Assembly: GCA_022826745.1 (NCBI GenBank)
Contig: JAJDUI010000037.1
Location: 62,001 to 126,000 of the forward strand
Origin: Thermoanaerobaculia bacterium
Lineage (GTDB): Bacteria > Acidobacteriota > Thermoanaerobaculia > Multivoradales > Multivoraceae
Length of the DNA: 64,000 bases
Direction of reading: 5' to 3'
Shown here: piece after piece, positions 1-11,339 of the stretch
Position numbering within the stretch: the stretch's first letter is position 1
Layout of the letters: every line of letters begins with the position of its first letter
Made by a program: the position numbers and the translations under genes
Notes under the pieces: generated by a model
The model's input: the letters and a program-made list of their open reading frames with translations, nothing else
Told to the model about the DNA's origin: nothing
The model's database searches: none

Positions 1-3312
<3,312 letters not shown>

Positions 3313-3339
3313 GGCGAAGGCCTTGGGCGCGGCGGCCGC

Positions 3340-4353
3340 TCAGGCGGCGAAGCGCTGGCGTTCGATGAACGCTGTCAGCGCCGCCGCGAACTTGGCCGGT
3401 CGTTCGACGTGGGGCAGGTTGCGGCAGCCGTCGAAGACGTCCAGGTGGGCGTTCGGCATTTCCTGTAGCCAGAGGTCGGCGTTTTCGAGCGGTGGGTTGG
3501 TCGCCTGGCGACCCCATGCCAGCCACACCGGTTGGTTGACCTTCTCGCCGAAGCCCGCCTGCAGGCGGTGGCCGAGCCGGCCGCAGAGCGAGTCGATCAG
3601 GGCGTGGCTGGCGCCGGGAAGGTGGCTCGCACGGTAGAGCTGCTCGACCATGGACTCTCCCAGGCCCTCGGCACCGAACAGGGTCTCGCGCCGCAGGTGG
3701 GTCTCGAGCGCCCGCTCGCCGGTCACCAGGTTGAGTGCCGACCTGCCGAGCACCGGCGCCCGGAGCAGCGCGTGAATCACCGGGTCGCTGCGCTCGTCGG
3801 TGACCTCGGCGCCAATGCCCTGGGGCCCGACGAGGGCCAGGGCGGCGACCCGGTCCGGGACGTTCAGGGCGGCCTCGACAGCGTAGGCGGCGGCGCGGTG
3901 AGGGGCGACGAGCACCGCGCGTTCGCCGACGACTTCCTGAAGGAACCGGCCGAGCAGGTCGATGTAGAGCTCGGCGGTGTAGCGCCGGTTCGTCCGTTCC
4001 GAGTCGCCCCAGCCGAGCCAGTCGGGCACGAAGCAGTCGTGGCTTCGGGCCAGGCGTTCGGCGGTCTCGCGCCATAGCAGGCCGGTGTGCCCGGGGCCGA
4101 ACGTGTGGAGCAGGACCATTGGCGGTTTGCCGCCGCGGCTGGGTGACTCGAGGTGGACGAAGGCCACGCGGCGGCCGTCGACCTCGATGTGCCGGGTGGA
4201 ACCCCATCGGGGTCGAGGCAGGCGACCCGCCTTGCGGGCCACGATCGCGTTGAACAGGGCCGGGGCCCCTAGCGCGATGCCGCCGATGACGAGTCCGTTC
4301 GTCAGACGCCGCCTGATCAAACGCCGGGATTCCTGGTTGGCGGAGCGCGCCAT
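3340..4353 (-). CDS. Alpha/beta-hydrolase-fold protein with a non-standard nucleophile elbow
   Basis: 337 aa. Residues 20-38 form a hydrophobic N-terminal segment, so the protein may be membrane-anchored. The fold is recognisable from the HTFGPGH oxyanion region (83-89), the DWLGWGDS strand (111-118), and a late LPHVERP segment that would carry the catalytic His. The nucleophile elbow, normally GxSxG, reads APHRA (150-154), so the serine position is His152. It may be a non-catalytic member or use a different chemistry. It sits 27 nt upstream of ileS in the same direction and diverges from rlmH with a 40-bp gap. Substrate unknown. Confidence 0.75.
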   Translation of the reverse strand: MARSANQESRRLIRRRLTNGLVIGGIALGAPALFNAIVARKAGRLPRPRWGSTRHIEVDGRRVAFVHLESPSRGGKPPMVLLHTFGPGHTGLLWRETAERLARSHDCFVPDWLGWGDSERTNRRYTAELYIDLLGRFLQEVVGERAVLVAPHRAAAYAVEAALNVPDRVAALALVGPQGIGAEVTDERSDPVIHALLRAPVLGRSALNLVTGERALETHLRRETLFGAEGLGESMVEQLYRASHLPGASHALIDSLCGRLGHRLQAGFGEKVNQPVWLAWGRQATNPPLENADLWLQEMPNAHLDVFDGCRNLPHVERPAKFAAALTAFIERQRFAA

Positions 4354-4393
4354 GGGGCGGAGAATAACAGTGAGGGCTGTGCATAATCGGTCC

Positions 4394-4867
4394 GTGCCGT
4401 TCGAGATCGTGGTCGCCTGGGTGGGTCGCCGGCGGGAGCCCTGGGAGACGCTCTGCGGCGACTATCGGCAGAGGATCGAGCGGTTCGCGCCGGTGCGCGA
4501 ACTCGTCGTTCGCCCCGCCCGCGGCGACGACCGGACTCGACTGCGGCTCGAAGGGAAGGCGATCCGCTCCGCCCTGCCGGCCGACGCCTGGACGGTTGCT
4601 CTGGATCGGGGCGGGCGGCCGCTGAGTTCGACCGGCCTCGCGACCGAGGTGGGTCGGCTGCGCTCGGAGTGGCGGCGCCCCGTTGTGTGGATCGTGGGCT
4701 CGGACCTGGGACTCGACCGCAACCTCCTGGAATCATGCCGCTTCCGGCTCTCGTTGGGGCCGCTCACGCTCGCTCACGAACTCGCCCGGCTGACTCTCCA
4801 TGAGCAGATTTACAGAGCGTTCACCATCCTCGAGGGAATCAACTATCATCGGCGCCCGTTTTACTGA
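4394..4867 (+). CDS. rlmH: 23S rRNA (pseudouridine-1915 N3) methyltransferase
   Basis: 157 aa, matching the usual length of this SPOUT-family enzyme, which methylates Psi1915 in helix 69 of 23S rRNA using S-adenosylmethionine. The C-terminal signature PLTLAHELARLTLHEQIYRA followed by INYHRRPFY is diagnostic. The SAM-binding loop reads IVGSDLGLD instead of the usual IGGxxG. I chose the GTG at 4394 because the protein then begins at the family's first beta strand; an in-frame ATG at 4353 would add 14 residues but would overlap the start codon of the divergent hydrolase. Next gene begins 20 nt downstream. Confidence 0.93.
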   Translation: MPFEIVVAWVGRRREPWETLCGDYRQRIERFAPVRELVVRPARGDDRTRLRLEGKAIRSALPADAWTVALDRGGRPLSSTGLATEVGRLRSEWRRPVVWIVGSDLGLDRNLLESCRFRLSLGPLTLAHELARLTLHEQIYRAFTILEGINYHRRPFY

Positions 4868-4887
4868 GCCGCGTGCGGAGGATTCAG

Positions 4888-6252
4888 GTGGCAAACGCGG
4901 ACGAGGCTTCTCGAACCGACGGATCGAACGACATCAAGGAAGCGGCAGCCGCCGCGGCGCGGGAGCTCGCCGCCGCCCGGTCCGCGGCCAGGAAGGCAAA
5001 GGCCGCGGCGGACCGCAAGACCGCCTCGGCGGATCGGGCCGCGAAGGCAGCGTCGGAGAAGAAGACGGCGGCACAGCAGGCGGCTCGGGAAGAGAAAGCC
5101 GGCGCCGCGGCCGCGGCCAGGGCCGGAAAGACTGCCGCGACCAGGAAGGAGGCTGCCGCCGCCGCCGAGAAGGAGGCTTCGGCGCGGCGTGCTGCGGCGA
5201 AGAAGGCCGAGCGGACGGCGGTTGCTGAACGGGCAGCGGCGGCCAAGGCGGCTGAAGCCGCTCCTGCGCTCGCCGCCGCGGCGAAGCAGGCAGCGCGCGA
5301 GGCCGCGCTCCGGAAGCGCGAGGCGGTAAAGGCTGATCGCGAGGCCGTAGCGGCCGCCGAAGCCCTGGCCAGGGGCCGGGAAGAAGCGGCCGCCAGGAAG
5401 AAGGCCGCCGCCCAGTCCGGCCGGCTGGCGGCCACGACCGGCAGTGCCGCGGCCAGGGCCGCGAAGCTCCTGGCTGATCGCAAGTCCGCGGCGCAGGCGG
5501 CCGCGAAGGATGCCTCCGCCAAGGGCATTGCCGCCAGGAAGCTGGCCCGAACCTCCGCCTCCAGGGCGGCGCAGTCCGAGAAGGCCACGAAGGCTGCGCA
5601 AGTGGCGAAGGCCGTTGCCAGGGACGCCGCTCGGGCCGCGGCGGCGGCCGAGAAACTGGTGGCGAAGGCAGAGGCCGCCGAGAAGGCGGCTGCGGAGAAG
5701 GCAGCCGAGCACGAGGCGGCGCCGCCCGAGGAAGTCCAGGTCGAATCCGCGACAAAGCCGGCGAAGAGACAACCAGCCTGGAAGAAGGCCGCGCGCAAGA
5801 AGCCGCAGCCCAGAAAGCCGCCGACGCTGCTGCTTCGGCCGCAGCGCGCCAATGGCGATGGAGCCTCGGGCGCCCGAAGAAGGAACGCGGCCGTCGACTT
5901 CGACTGGGTGCGGGAACGGCTCGAAGAGAAGCGGCGGGAGCTCTTCGGCCGCTACAACCGCGATCTCACCGCCGGCCTCAAGGCGTCGACCGGCGAGGGT
6001 GCGGAGGACCTCGTCGACCGGGCGAATCACGCCTACAGCCGGGAGTTGAACTTCTCGCTCTCGGACAGCGACGGCATCCTGCTGAACCGGATCGTCGAAG
6101 CGACGGCCCGGCTGGACGACGGCACCTTCGGCATCTGCGTCCACTGCAGCAACGAGTTGGGCCGCGCCAGGCTGGAGGCGGTGCCGTGGGCGCCCTACTG
6201 CATCGACTGCCAGGAACTCGAAGAGAAGGGCCGGCTCCCCGCAGACGAGTGA
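4888..6252 (+). CDS. DksA/TraR-type zinc-finger protein with a ~300-residue Ala/Lys-rich histone-like N-terminus
   Basis: 454 aa. The last ~120 residues resemble the DksA/TraR/YocK family: a helical stretch (EERLEEKRRELFGRYN), then a C4 zinc finger with Cys417, Cys420, Cys438 and Cys441 in the context FGICVHC...YCIDC. The first ~300 residues are almost entirely Ala, Lys, Arg and Glu (repeats such as KAAAE, AARKAAA), resembling histone H1-like or TolA-type helices. A perfect GGAGGA at 4877-4882 sits 5 nt before the GTG at 4888, deciding the start over the GTG at 4873. Likely cytoplasmic and nucleic-acid- or RNA-polymerase-binding; exact role unknown. Stop overlaps the holA start by 4 nt (GTGA), so the two are translationally coupled. 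Confidence 0.85.
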   Translation: MANADEASRTDGSNDIKEAAAAAARELAAARSAARKAKAAADRKTASADRAAKAASEKKTAAQQAAREEKAGAAAAARAGKTAATRKEAAAAAEKEASARRAAAKKAERTAVAERAAAAKAAEAAPALAAAAKQAAREAALRKREAVKADREAVAAAEALARGREEAAARKKAAAQSGRLAATTGSAAARAAKLLADRKSAAQAAAKDASAKGIAARKLARTSASRAAQSEKATKAAQVAKAVARDAARAAAAAEKLVAKAEAAEKAAAEKAAEHEAAPPEEVQVESATKPAKRQPAWKKAARKKPQPRKPPTLLLRPQRANGDGASGARRRNAAVDFDWVRERLEEKRRELFGRYNRDLTAGLKASTGEGAEDLVDRANHAYSRELNFSLSDSDGILLNRIVEATARLDDGTFGICVHCSNELGRARLEAVPWAPYCIDCQELEEKGRLPADE

Positions 6253-7820
6253 AGGCACCCGAAATCGACGCCGCCGTCGAGCGAATCGAAGGCGGCGACC
6301 GCCAGCCGCTCTACCTGGTGATCGGTGAGCAGGTGCTGGCGACGCGGGAGGCGACCCGGATTGCGGAGGCCTTGGCCGCAGCGGCTGGCTGCGAGGTGGC
6401 GGTTCACAAGGGAGCAGGCGGCGCCGAGCTGGGCTCGATTCTGGCCGATCTCTTCACCTACTCTCTGTTCGAACCAGCCAAGATCGTCCTCGTCTCCGGG
6501 AGCGCGGAGTTCGCCGACAAGGACGCGGCAGCCGGTCTGATCGACGAGGCCGCGCGGGTCCTGGACGACGAGGGTCGCCTGGTTCGCGGTGCCGGCGAAC
6601 CTCTTCCGGCGGCGGAGCGGACCGCCGCTGGCCGGCTCCTCCAGGTGCTCCGGTTGTTCGGCGTCGATCCGGTGGCGGGCACCGCGGAGGAGGTCATCGC
6701 GACGTTGCCGGACTCCACGTTCTCGGGCGGCAAGAACTACCGGAAAGGCGGCCGACGTGGGCGGCTGAAGAAGCAGAAGGCGGAACTCAAGAAGGGGTTG
6801 GCGGCGCTTCTGGAGGCGGCTCGCGCAGAAGACCTGAGCGGTTGGTCCGATGGGAACCTGGCGGAACTCGACAGAGCGGCCGAGGGCGGTTTGCCTGAGG
6901 GTCATGCCCTGGTCTTGGCCGAAAGGAGCGTGGACCGCGATCATCCCATCGTCCGGCGTCTGTTCGAGCGCAAGGCCGCGTTCGCGTTCGACACGCTCGG
7001 GTTGGACCGGCAGGGCAACCCCACGGGTCTCGACCCGGTCGTGGCCGAACTGGAACGGGAGACGGGCGTGCGAATCGACCGGGCGGCGGCCCAGGAGTTG
7101 GCGCGCCGGACACTACGCAAGGAGGGCTGGGGCGCCGGCGAGGCGGATGAGGCCTCGGCTGCACGCTTCGCGGCCGAGTATCGGAAGATCGCTGCCGGAC
7201 TGCCGGAGGGCGACCGTCGGATCGACCACGCCGCGGTCGAAGAGTCGGTCGTGGACCGGGGCGAGCAGGACGTGTGGGATGTCTTCAACGCGATGGAAGG
7301 CCAGAAGCCAGGCGCGGCAGTGGCGGCGCTTCGTCGCTACTTCGACAGTGCGGCAGACCGAAGGGGCGAACGGTTCCGGTTCCTGAGCCTTCTGGCCGGC
7401 CGCTGTCAGCAGTTGGCCGCCGTCCACGGCCTCGCCATGGCTCACGGTCTGCCGGAGGCGAGGAACTACAACGGCTTCAAGGCCCAGGTGCTGCCGAAAC
7501 TGATGGCGGAGTGGCCAGGTGCGACGAAGAAGCCCAGCGCGTGGCCGCTGTTCAACCTCTACAAGGCGGCCATGGCCCGTCGCAGTCCGGAGGCGGTTGC
7601 GGCGATGGGTGAGCTTCCCTGGAAGGTCCTCGAGGCAGAGATTCGCCTGCGGGGGGGCAGCGGGGAAGACGACGCCGCGCTTGAGGCCCTGGTTCTGGCG
7701 GTCGCCGGGGGAGGTGTGCCGGGCAGCGGCAACGGTCCTTCGTCGCGGCCACGGGACGGCTTGCGCGCGGGTCCCGGCGCGCGCCGTTCCGCCGATCGTC
7801 GCGGCCGCCGCCGGCGCTGA
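6249..7820 (+). CDS. holA: DNA polymerase III delta subunit (clamp loader), enlarged
   Basis: 523 aa, clearly longer than the ~340 aa usual for HolA, the clamp-loader subunit that opens the beta sliding clamp. The N-terminal PLYLVIGEQVLATREAT and LFEPAKIVLVSG strands and the late LLAGRCQQLAAVHGLA and FNLYKAAMARRSP helices are typical of the family. A basic insertion (GGKNYRKGGRRGRLKKQKA, about residues 160-178) and an Arg-rich low-complexity tail account for the extra length. GTG start overlaps the upstream stop; mutM starts 1 nt after its stop, so this is the middle of a replication/repair operon. Identification rests on motif recall rather than a database hit. Confidence 0.8.
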   Translation: MKAPEIDAAVERIEGGDRQPLYLVIGEQVLATREATRIAEALAAAAGCEVAVHKGAGGAELGSILADLFTYSLFEPAKIVLVSGSAEFADKDAAAGLIDEAARVLDDEGRLVRGAGEPLPAAERTAAGRLLQVLRLFGVDPVAGTAEEVIATLPDSTFSGGKNYRKGGRRGRLKKQKAELKKGLAALLEAARAEDLSGWSDGNLAELDRAAEGGLPEGHALVLAERSVDRDHPIVRRLFERKAAFAFDTLGLDRQGNPTGLDPVVAELERETGVRIDRAAAQELARRTLRKEGWGAGEADEASAARFAAEYRKIAAGLPEGDRRIDHAAVEESVVDRGEQDVWDVFNAMEGQKPGAAVAALRRYFDSAADRRGERFRFLSLLAGRCQQLAAVHGLAMAHGLPEARNYNGFKAQVLPKLMAEWPGATKKPSAWPLFNLYKAAMARRSPEAVAAMGELPWKVLEAEIRLRGGSGEDDAALEALVLAVAGGGVPGSGNGPSSRPRDGLRAGPGARRSADRRGRRRR

Positions 7821-7821
7821 C

Positions 7822-8646
7822 GTGCCCGAACTGCCCGAGGTCGAGGTCCTGCGCCGGAGCCTGGAACGGCCGCTTCTGGGCGATCGCTTCGAGACCGTTC
7901 GCGTCCACTTCCCGACTCTGCGCGAGCCGCTCTGCGAGCGCCGGCTGCGCAGCCTGGAAGGCCAGGAGGTCGTCGGCCTGCGCCGGCGCGCGAAGTACCT
8001 GTGGATCGACGCTTCGGGCGGCGAGACCCTGGTGCTGCATCTCGGGATGAGCGGGCGGCTCACCCTGGTCGACGGAAGGGCGCCGCTCGTGGCTCACGAG
8101 CACCTGGGCTTCGAGCTCGCGTCGGGCCGCCGTCTGCGGTTTCGCGATCCGCGGCGCTTCGGCATGGCTTTCGTCGCCTCGACGGAGAGCCTGGCCCGCG
8201 ACAGGCACTTCCGCCATCTCGGCGTGGAGCCGCTGTCGACCGGGTTCGACGGCGCCCGCCTCGCCGGCCTGGCCGGCGGACGAACGGCGCCGGTCAAGAA
8301 CTTCCTGATGGACGCCTCGGTGGTCGTCGGCGTCGGCAACATCTACGCGTCGGAGGCGCTCTACCGCTCCGGCATTCATCCGCGACGCTCCGTGGCGCGG
8401 ATCGCGCGCCGCCGGTTCGACGTTCTGGCGGAGGCGGTGCGGGATGTGCTCGGCGACGCGATCGAACAGGGCGGCACGACCCTCAACGACTTCGCCGACG
8501 GCGAGGGCAACTCGGGCTACTTCCAGGTCTCTCTCGATGTCTACGGCCGGGCAGGCGAGCCGTGCCCGGCCGGCTGCGGCGGCACCATCCGCCGCGTGAG
8601 TCTCTCGAATCGCAGTACCTACTACTGTCCGCGCTGCCAGAGGTAG
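7822..8646 (+). CDS. mutM: Formamidopyrimidine-DNA glycosylase
   Basis: 274 aa. Removes 8-oxoguanine and other oxidised purines and nicks the abasic site. The N-terminus PELPEVEVLRR supplies the catalytic Pro (exposed after removal of the initiator Met) and Glu; RRAKYLWID holds the conserved Lys; VGVGNIYASEALY is the helix-two-turn-helix DNA-binding segment. The C-terminal zinc finger reads CPAGC...CPRC, so the first pair is spaced CxxxC rather than the usual CxxC. The GTG at 7822 is fixed by the requirement for Pro at position 2. It lies 1 nt after holA and its TAG is 3 bp from the convergent transporter stop. Confidence 0.96.
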   Translation: MPELPEVEVLRRSLERPLLGDRFETVRVHFPTLREPLCERRLRSLEGQEVVGLRRRAKYLWIDASGGETLVLHLGMSGRLTLVDGRAPLVAHEHLGFELASGRRLRFRDPRRFGMAFVASTESLARDRHFRHLGVEPLSTGFDGARLAGLAGGRTAPVKNFLMDASVVVGVGNIYASEALYRSGIHPRRSVARIARRRFDVLAEAVRDVLGDAIEQGGTTLNDFADGEGNSGYFQVSLDVYGRAGEPCPAGCGGTIRRVSLSNRSTYYCPRCQR

Positions 8647-8649
8647 TCG

Positions 8650-10428
8650 CTACGTGAGCGGCCAGAACTGCGGGATCAGCCACACGGACAGGACGCCGAA
8701 CACGATCTTGAGCGGCGCACCGAACTTCACGTAGTCCATGAAGCGGTAGCCGCCGGGGCCGAAGACCATCGCGTTCGTCTGGTAGCCCATCGGCGTCAGG
8801 AAGCTGGCCGAGGCTGCGAAGGCGACGGTCATCATGAATGGCTTCGGTTCCAGGCCCATCGATGCCGCGGCGGTGCCGGCGATCGGCACCATGAGCACCG
8901 CGGTCGAGTTGTTCGAGACGATCTCCGAGAGCAGGGCTGTCGCCAGGTAGACCAGCGCGATGACCGCCCAGGGCCCGTAATCGGCGCCGGCATTCGCGAT
9001 CGTCTCTCCAATCATCGCCGCGAGACCGGTCTTCTCCATCGCGATGCCCATCGGCAGGATGCCGACCAGCAGGAAGATGACTGTCCAGTTGATCGCCTCG
9101 TACGCCTGCTGCACCGAGATGCCGCCGAAGACGATGAGCGCCACGGCGCCCAGGATTGACGCCTTCAGGATCGAGGTGACGCCGGTGGCGGCAACGATCA
9201 CGACGATCGGGATGATCACCACCGCGAGCCACCAGCGCCGCGGGATGACGAGACGCAGCTTGACGTCCTGCTGCAACGGGATGAAGTCTTCCGTCTCGTA
9301 GAGGGCTTCGATCCGGGACCGGGGGCCGAAGACGAGCAGGGTGTCCCAGTTGTGGAGGACGATGTGGGCCAGCTTCTCGCGGATCGGGTCGCCCGTGCGG
9401 TTGAGCGCCAGCACGAAGCAGCCGAAGCGGCGGCGAAAGTCCAGGTCGCGGATCGTCGAGCCGGTGAGCCGGGAAACCGGCGAGAGCTGGATCTCCGCCA
9501 TGATGTTGTTCTGGTCCGAGAGGTCGCGCTCCCCGATCTTGGTTTCCGTGCGAAGGCGCAGGCCGTAGTGGTCCCGGAAGCTGACGATGTCGTCCATCAG
9601 GCCTTCGACGATCAGGACGTCGCCGCCCTGGATGGCCGTGGAGCGGAGTTCGACGGCGATCCGCTCCTCGCCGCGCAGAATCTCGAGCACCGTGAGGCGG
9701 AAACGCTCGTTGATGTGTGCGTCGACGACGTTGTTGCCGACGAGCGAACTTCCCTCCGGCACCTGGACCTCGGTCAGGAAAGAAGAAAGCTGGTACTTCG
9801 TCGTCAGGTCGGAGGCCCCGGCGCGATCCGGCAGGCGTCGCATCGGCACGAACACGATGTAGGCGAAGCCGACGACCAGGAGGATCAGTCCGAGCGCCAG
9901 GAACTCGAACATGCTGAAGGCTCCGAAGCCGTACTCCGCCGACATGGAGGCGACCAGCAGGTTCGTCGATGTGCCGATCAGGGTGCAGGTGCCGCCGATG
10001 ATCGAGAGGTAGGACAGCGGGAGCAGGATCCGCGACGGCGACACGCCGTAGTGCTTCGCGATCTGGATGCCGACGGGCATCAGGATCGCCAGGGCGGCCG
10101 TGTTGTTGATGAAGGCCGAGAGAACGCCGCAGACCAGGATCAGGGCGATCGCGGCGGCCCAGTGCGTCCTGCCGGAGAGTTGCGCGAGTTTCTGGCCGAA
10201 GCGGTCGATCAGACCGGTGTGGGTCAGCCCGTAACTCAGGATGAACATCATCATCACTGTGATGACGGCGTCGTTGCTGAAGCCGCGGATCGCCTCCTGG
10301 GGCGTCACCAGCCCGAACAGGAGCAGCAGCCCCAGGCTGGAGAGGGCGACCGCATCGATCCTCAGCCATTCGAAGCTGAAGGCCAGGAACGTGAAGACGA
10401 TGACGGCGACGAGGATCCAGATGTCCAT
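8650..10428 (-). CDS. SLC13/DASS-type anion transporter with two RCK_C (TrkA-C) domains
   Basis: 592 aa inner-membrane protein of the divalent anion:sodium symporter / CitT-like superfamily. Transmembrane half one (about residues 1-205) carries the INNTAALAILMPV motif, half two (about 390-592) the matching SNNSTAVLMVPIAG motif; these are the paired SNT-type substrate/sodium sites of the family. Between them lie two TrkA-C-like regulatory domains (about 215-300 and 305-390), the arrangement seen in SLC13 permeases annotated for sulfate, phosphate or dicarboxylates. Substrate cannot be read from sequence; sulfate is attractive given the sulfatases in this window but that is inference. It lies 15 nt downstream of the Nit-family amidase on the same strand. 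Confidence 0.88.
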   Translation of the reverse strand: MDIWILVAVIVFTFLAFSFEWLRIDAVALSSLGLLLLFGLVTPQEAIRGFSNDAVITVMMMFILSYGLTHTGLIDRFGQKLAQLSGRTHWAAAIALILVCGVLSAFINNTAALAILMPVGIQIAKHYGVSPSRILLPLSYLSIIGGTCTLIGTSTNLLVASMSAEYGFGAFSMFEFLALGLILLVVGFAYIVFVPMRRLPDRAGASDLTTKYQLSSFLTEVQVPEGSSLVGNNVVDAHINERFRLTVLEILRGEERIAVELRSTAIQGGDVLIVEGLMDDIVSFRDHYGLRLRTETKIGERDLSDQNNIMAEIQLSPVSRLTGSTIRDLDFRRRFGCFVLALNRTGDPIREKLAHIVLHNWDTLLVFGPRSRIEALYETEDFIPLQQDVKLRLVIPRRWWLAVVIIPIVVIVAATGVTSILKASILGAVALIVFGGISVQQAYEAINWTVIFLLVGILPMGIAMEKTGLAAMIGETIANAGADYGPWAVIALVYLATALLSEIVSNNSTAVLMVPIAGTAAASMGLEPKPFMMTVAFAASASFLTPMGYQTNAMVFGPGGYRFMDYVKFGAPLKIVFGVLSVWLIPQFWPLT

Positions 10429-10443
10429 CGGCGGTTCCGGCGT

Positions 10444-11277
10444 TCAGCCGACCGGCAGCCGGCGGTGCGAGGCGACGGGCATCGAGCGCCGCACCTCGGC
10501 GACGCGCCGGCGGTCGATCTCCGCGATCGCGATGCCGGGTCCGTCTCCGGCATCGGCCAGGACGTGGCCCCACGGGTCGATGATCACCGAGTGACCAAAG
10601 CTGTGCCGGAGCCCGCGGTCGTCGTGGCGACCGGTCTGGGCGGCGGCCAGCACGTAGCACTGGGTCTCGATCGCCCGGGCCCGAAGCAGCGGGAACCAGT
10701 GGTCCTTGCCGGTCATCAGGGTGAAGGCGGAGGGGATGGTCAGGATCTCGGCGCCTTCCCGGGCCAGCTTCAGGTAGAGCTCGGGGAAGCGCAGGTCGTA
10801 GCAGATCGTGAGACCCAGGCGCGCGAGCGGCGTGTCGACGGTCACCGTGTCTTCTCCGGGCACGGCCGTCTTCGACTCCAGGAACCGCACCTCCGCGGAG
10901 ACGTCGACGTCGAAGAGGTGGATCTTGCGGTACGTGGCGACGATCTCCCCCCGCGGGTCGAACAGGACGCTCGTGTTGTAGCAGCGCTCGCTCTCGTCGG
11001 GGGCCTTCTCGTTGTAGGAGCCGAGCAGCAGATGGATGCCGCGGTCGCGCGCCAGGGCGGCGAAGCGGGCGCAGGTGGCGCCCGACGTCGGTTCGGCCAG
11101 CTTGACCTTCTCCTTGTGCGGCCCGAGGTAGTTCGTGTTCTCGGGCGTCGACACGAACGTGGCGCCGCGGTCCGCCGCCGTCTCGATCCAGTGCCGGGCG
11201 GTTTCCCAGTTGGCCTGCTCGTCCGAGGTGGAACCCATCTGGACCACCGCGGCGAGGAATGTCGTCGTGTCGTTCAC
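10444..11277 (-). CDS. Carbon-nitrogen hydrolase, Nit1/Nit2-like (omega-amidase or deaminated-glutathione amidase type)
   Basis: 277 aa cytoplasmic amidase of the nitrilase superfamily. The catalytic triad is visible: Glu46 in TPENTNYLG, the Lys in TYRKIHLFD, and the Cys in LTICYDLRFPELY. The YDLRFPEL context is typical of the Nit1/Nit2 branch (dGSH amidase, omega-amidase) rather than true nitrilases. GTG start at 11277-11275. The gene is divergent from the GlmS-like gene with 62 bp between, and the SLC13 transporter follows 15 nt after its stop, suggesting a two-gene operon. It is not next to the nitrile hydratase, so I do not assign it to nitrile metabolism. Confidence 0.9.
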   Translation of the reverse strand: MNDTTTFLAAVVQMGSTSDEQANWETARHWIETAADRGATFVSTPENTNYLGPHKEKVKLAEPTSGATCARFAALARDRGIHLLLGSYNEKAPDESERCYNTSVLFDPRGEIVATYRKIHLFDVDVSAEVRFLESKTAVPGEDTVTVDTPLARLGLTICYDLRFPELYLKLAREGAEILTIPSAFTLMTGKDHWFPLLRARAIETQCYVLAAAQTGRHDDRGLRHSFGHSVIIDPWGHVLADAGDGPGIAIAEIDRRRVAEVRRSMPVASHRRLPVG

Positions 11278-11339
11278 TCCGGTTGCTTCCCTCTCGCCGG
11301 GAGCTTACCGCCACGTTCCGGGCTAAGCTTCGGGGACCC

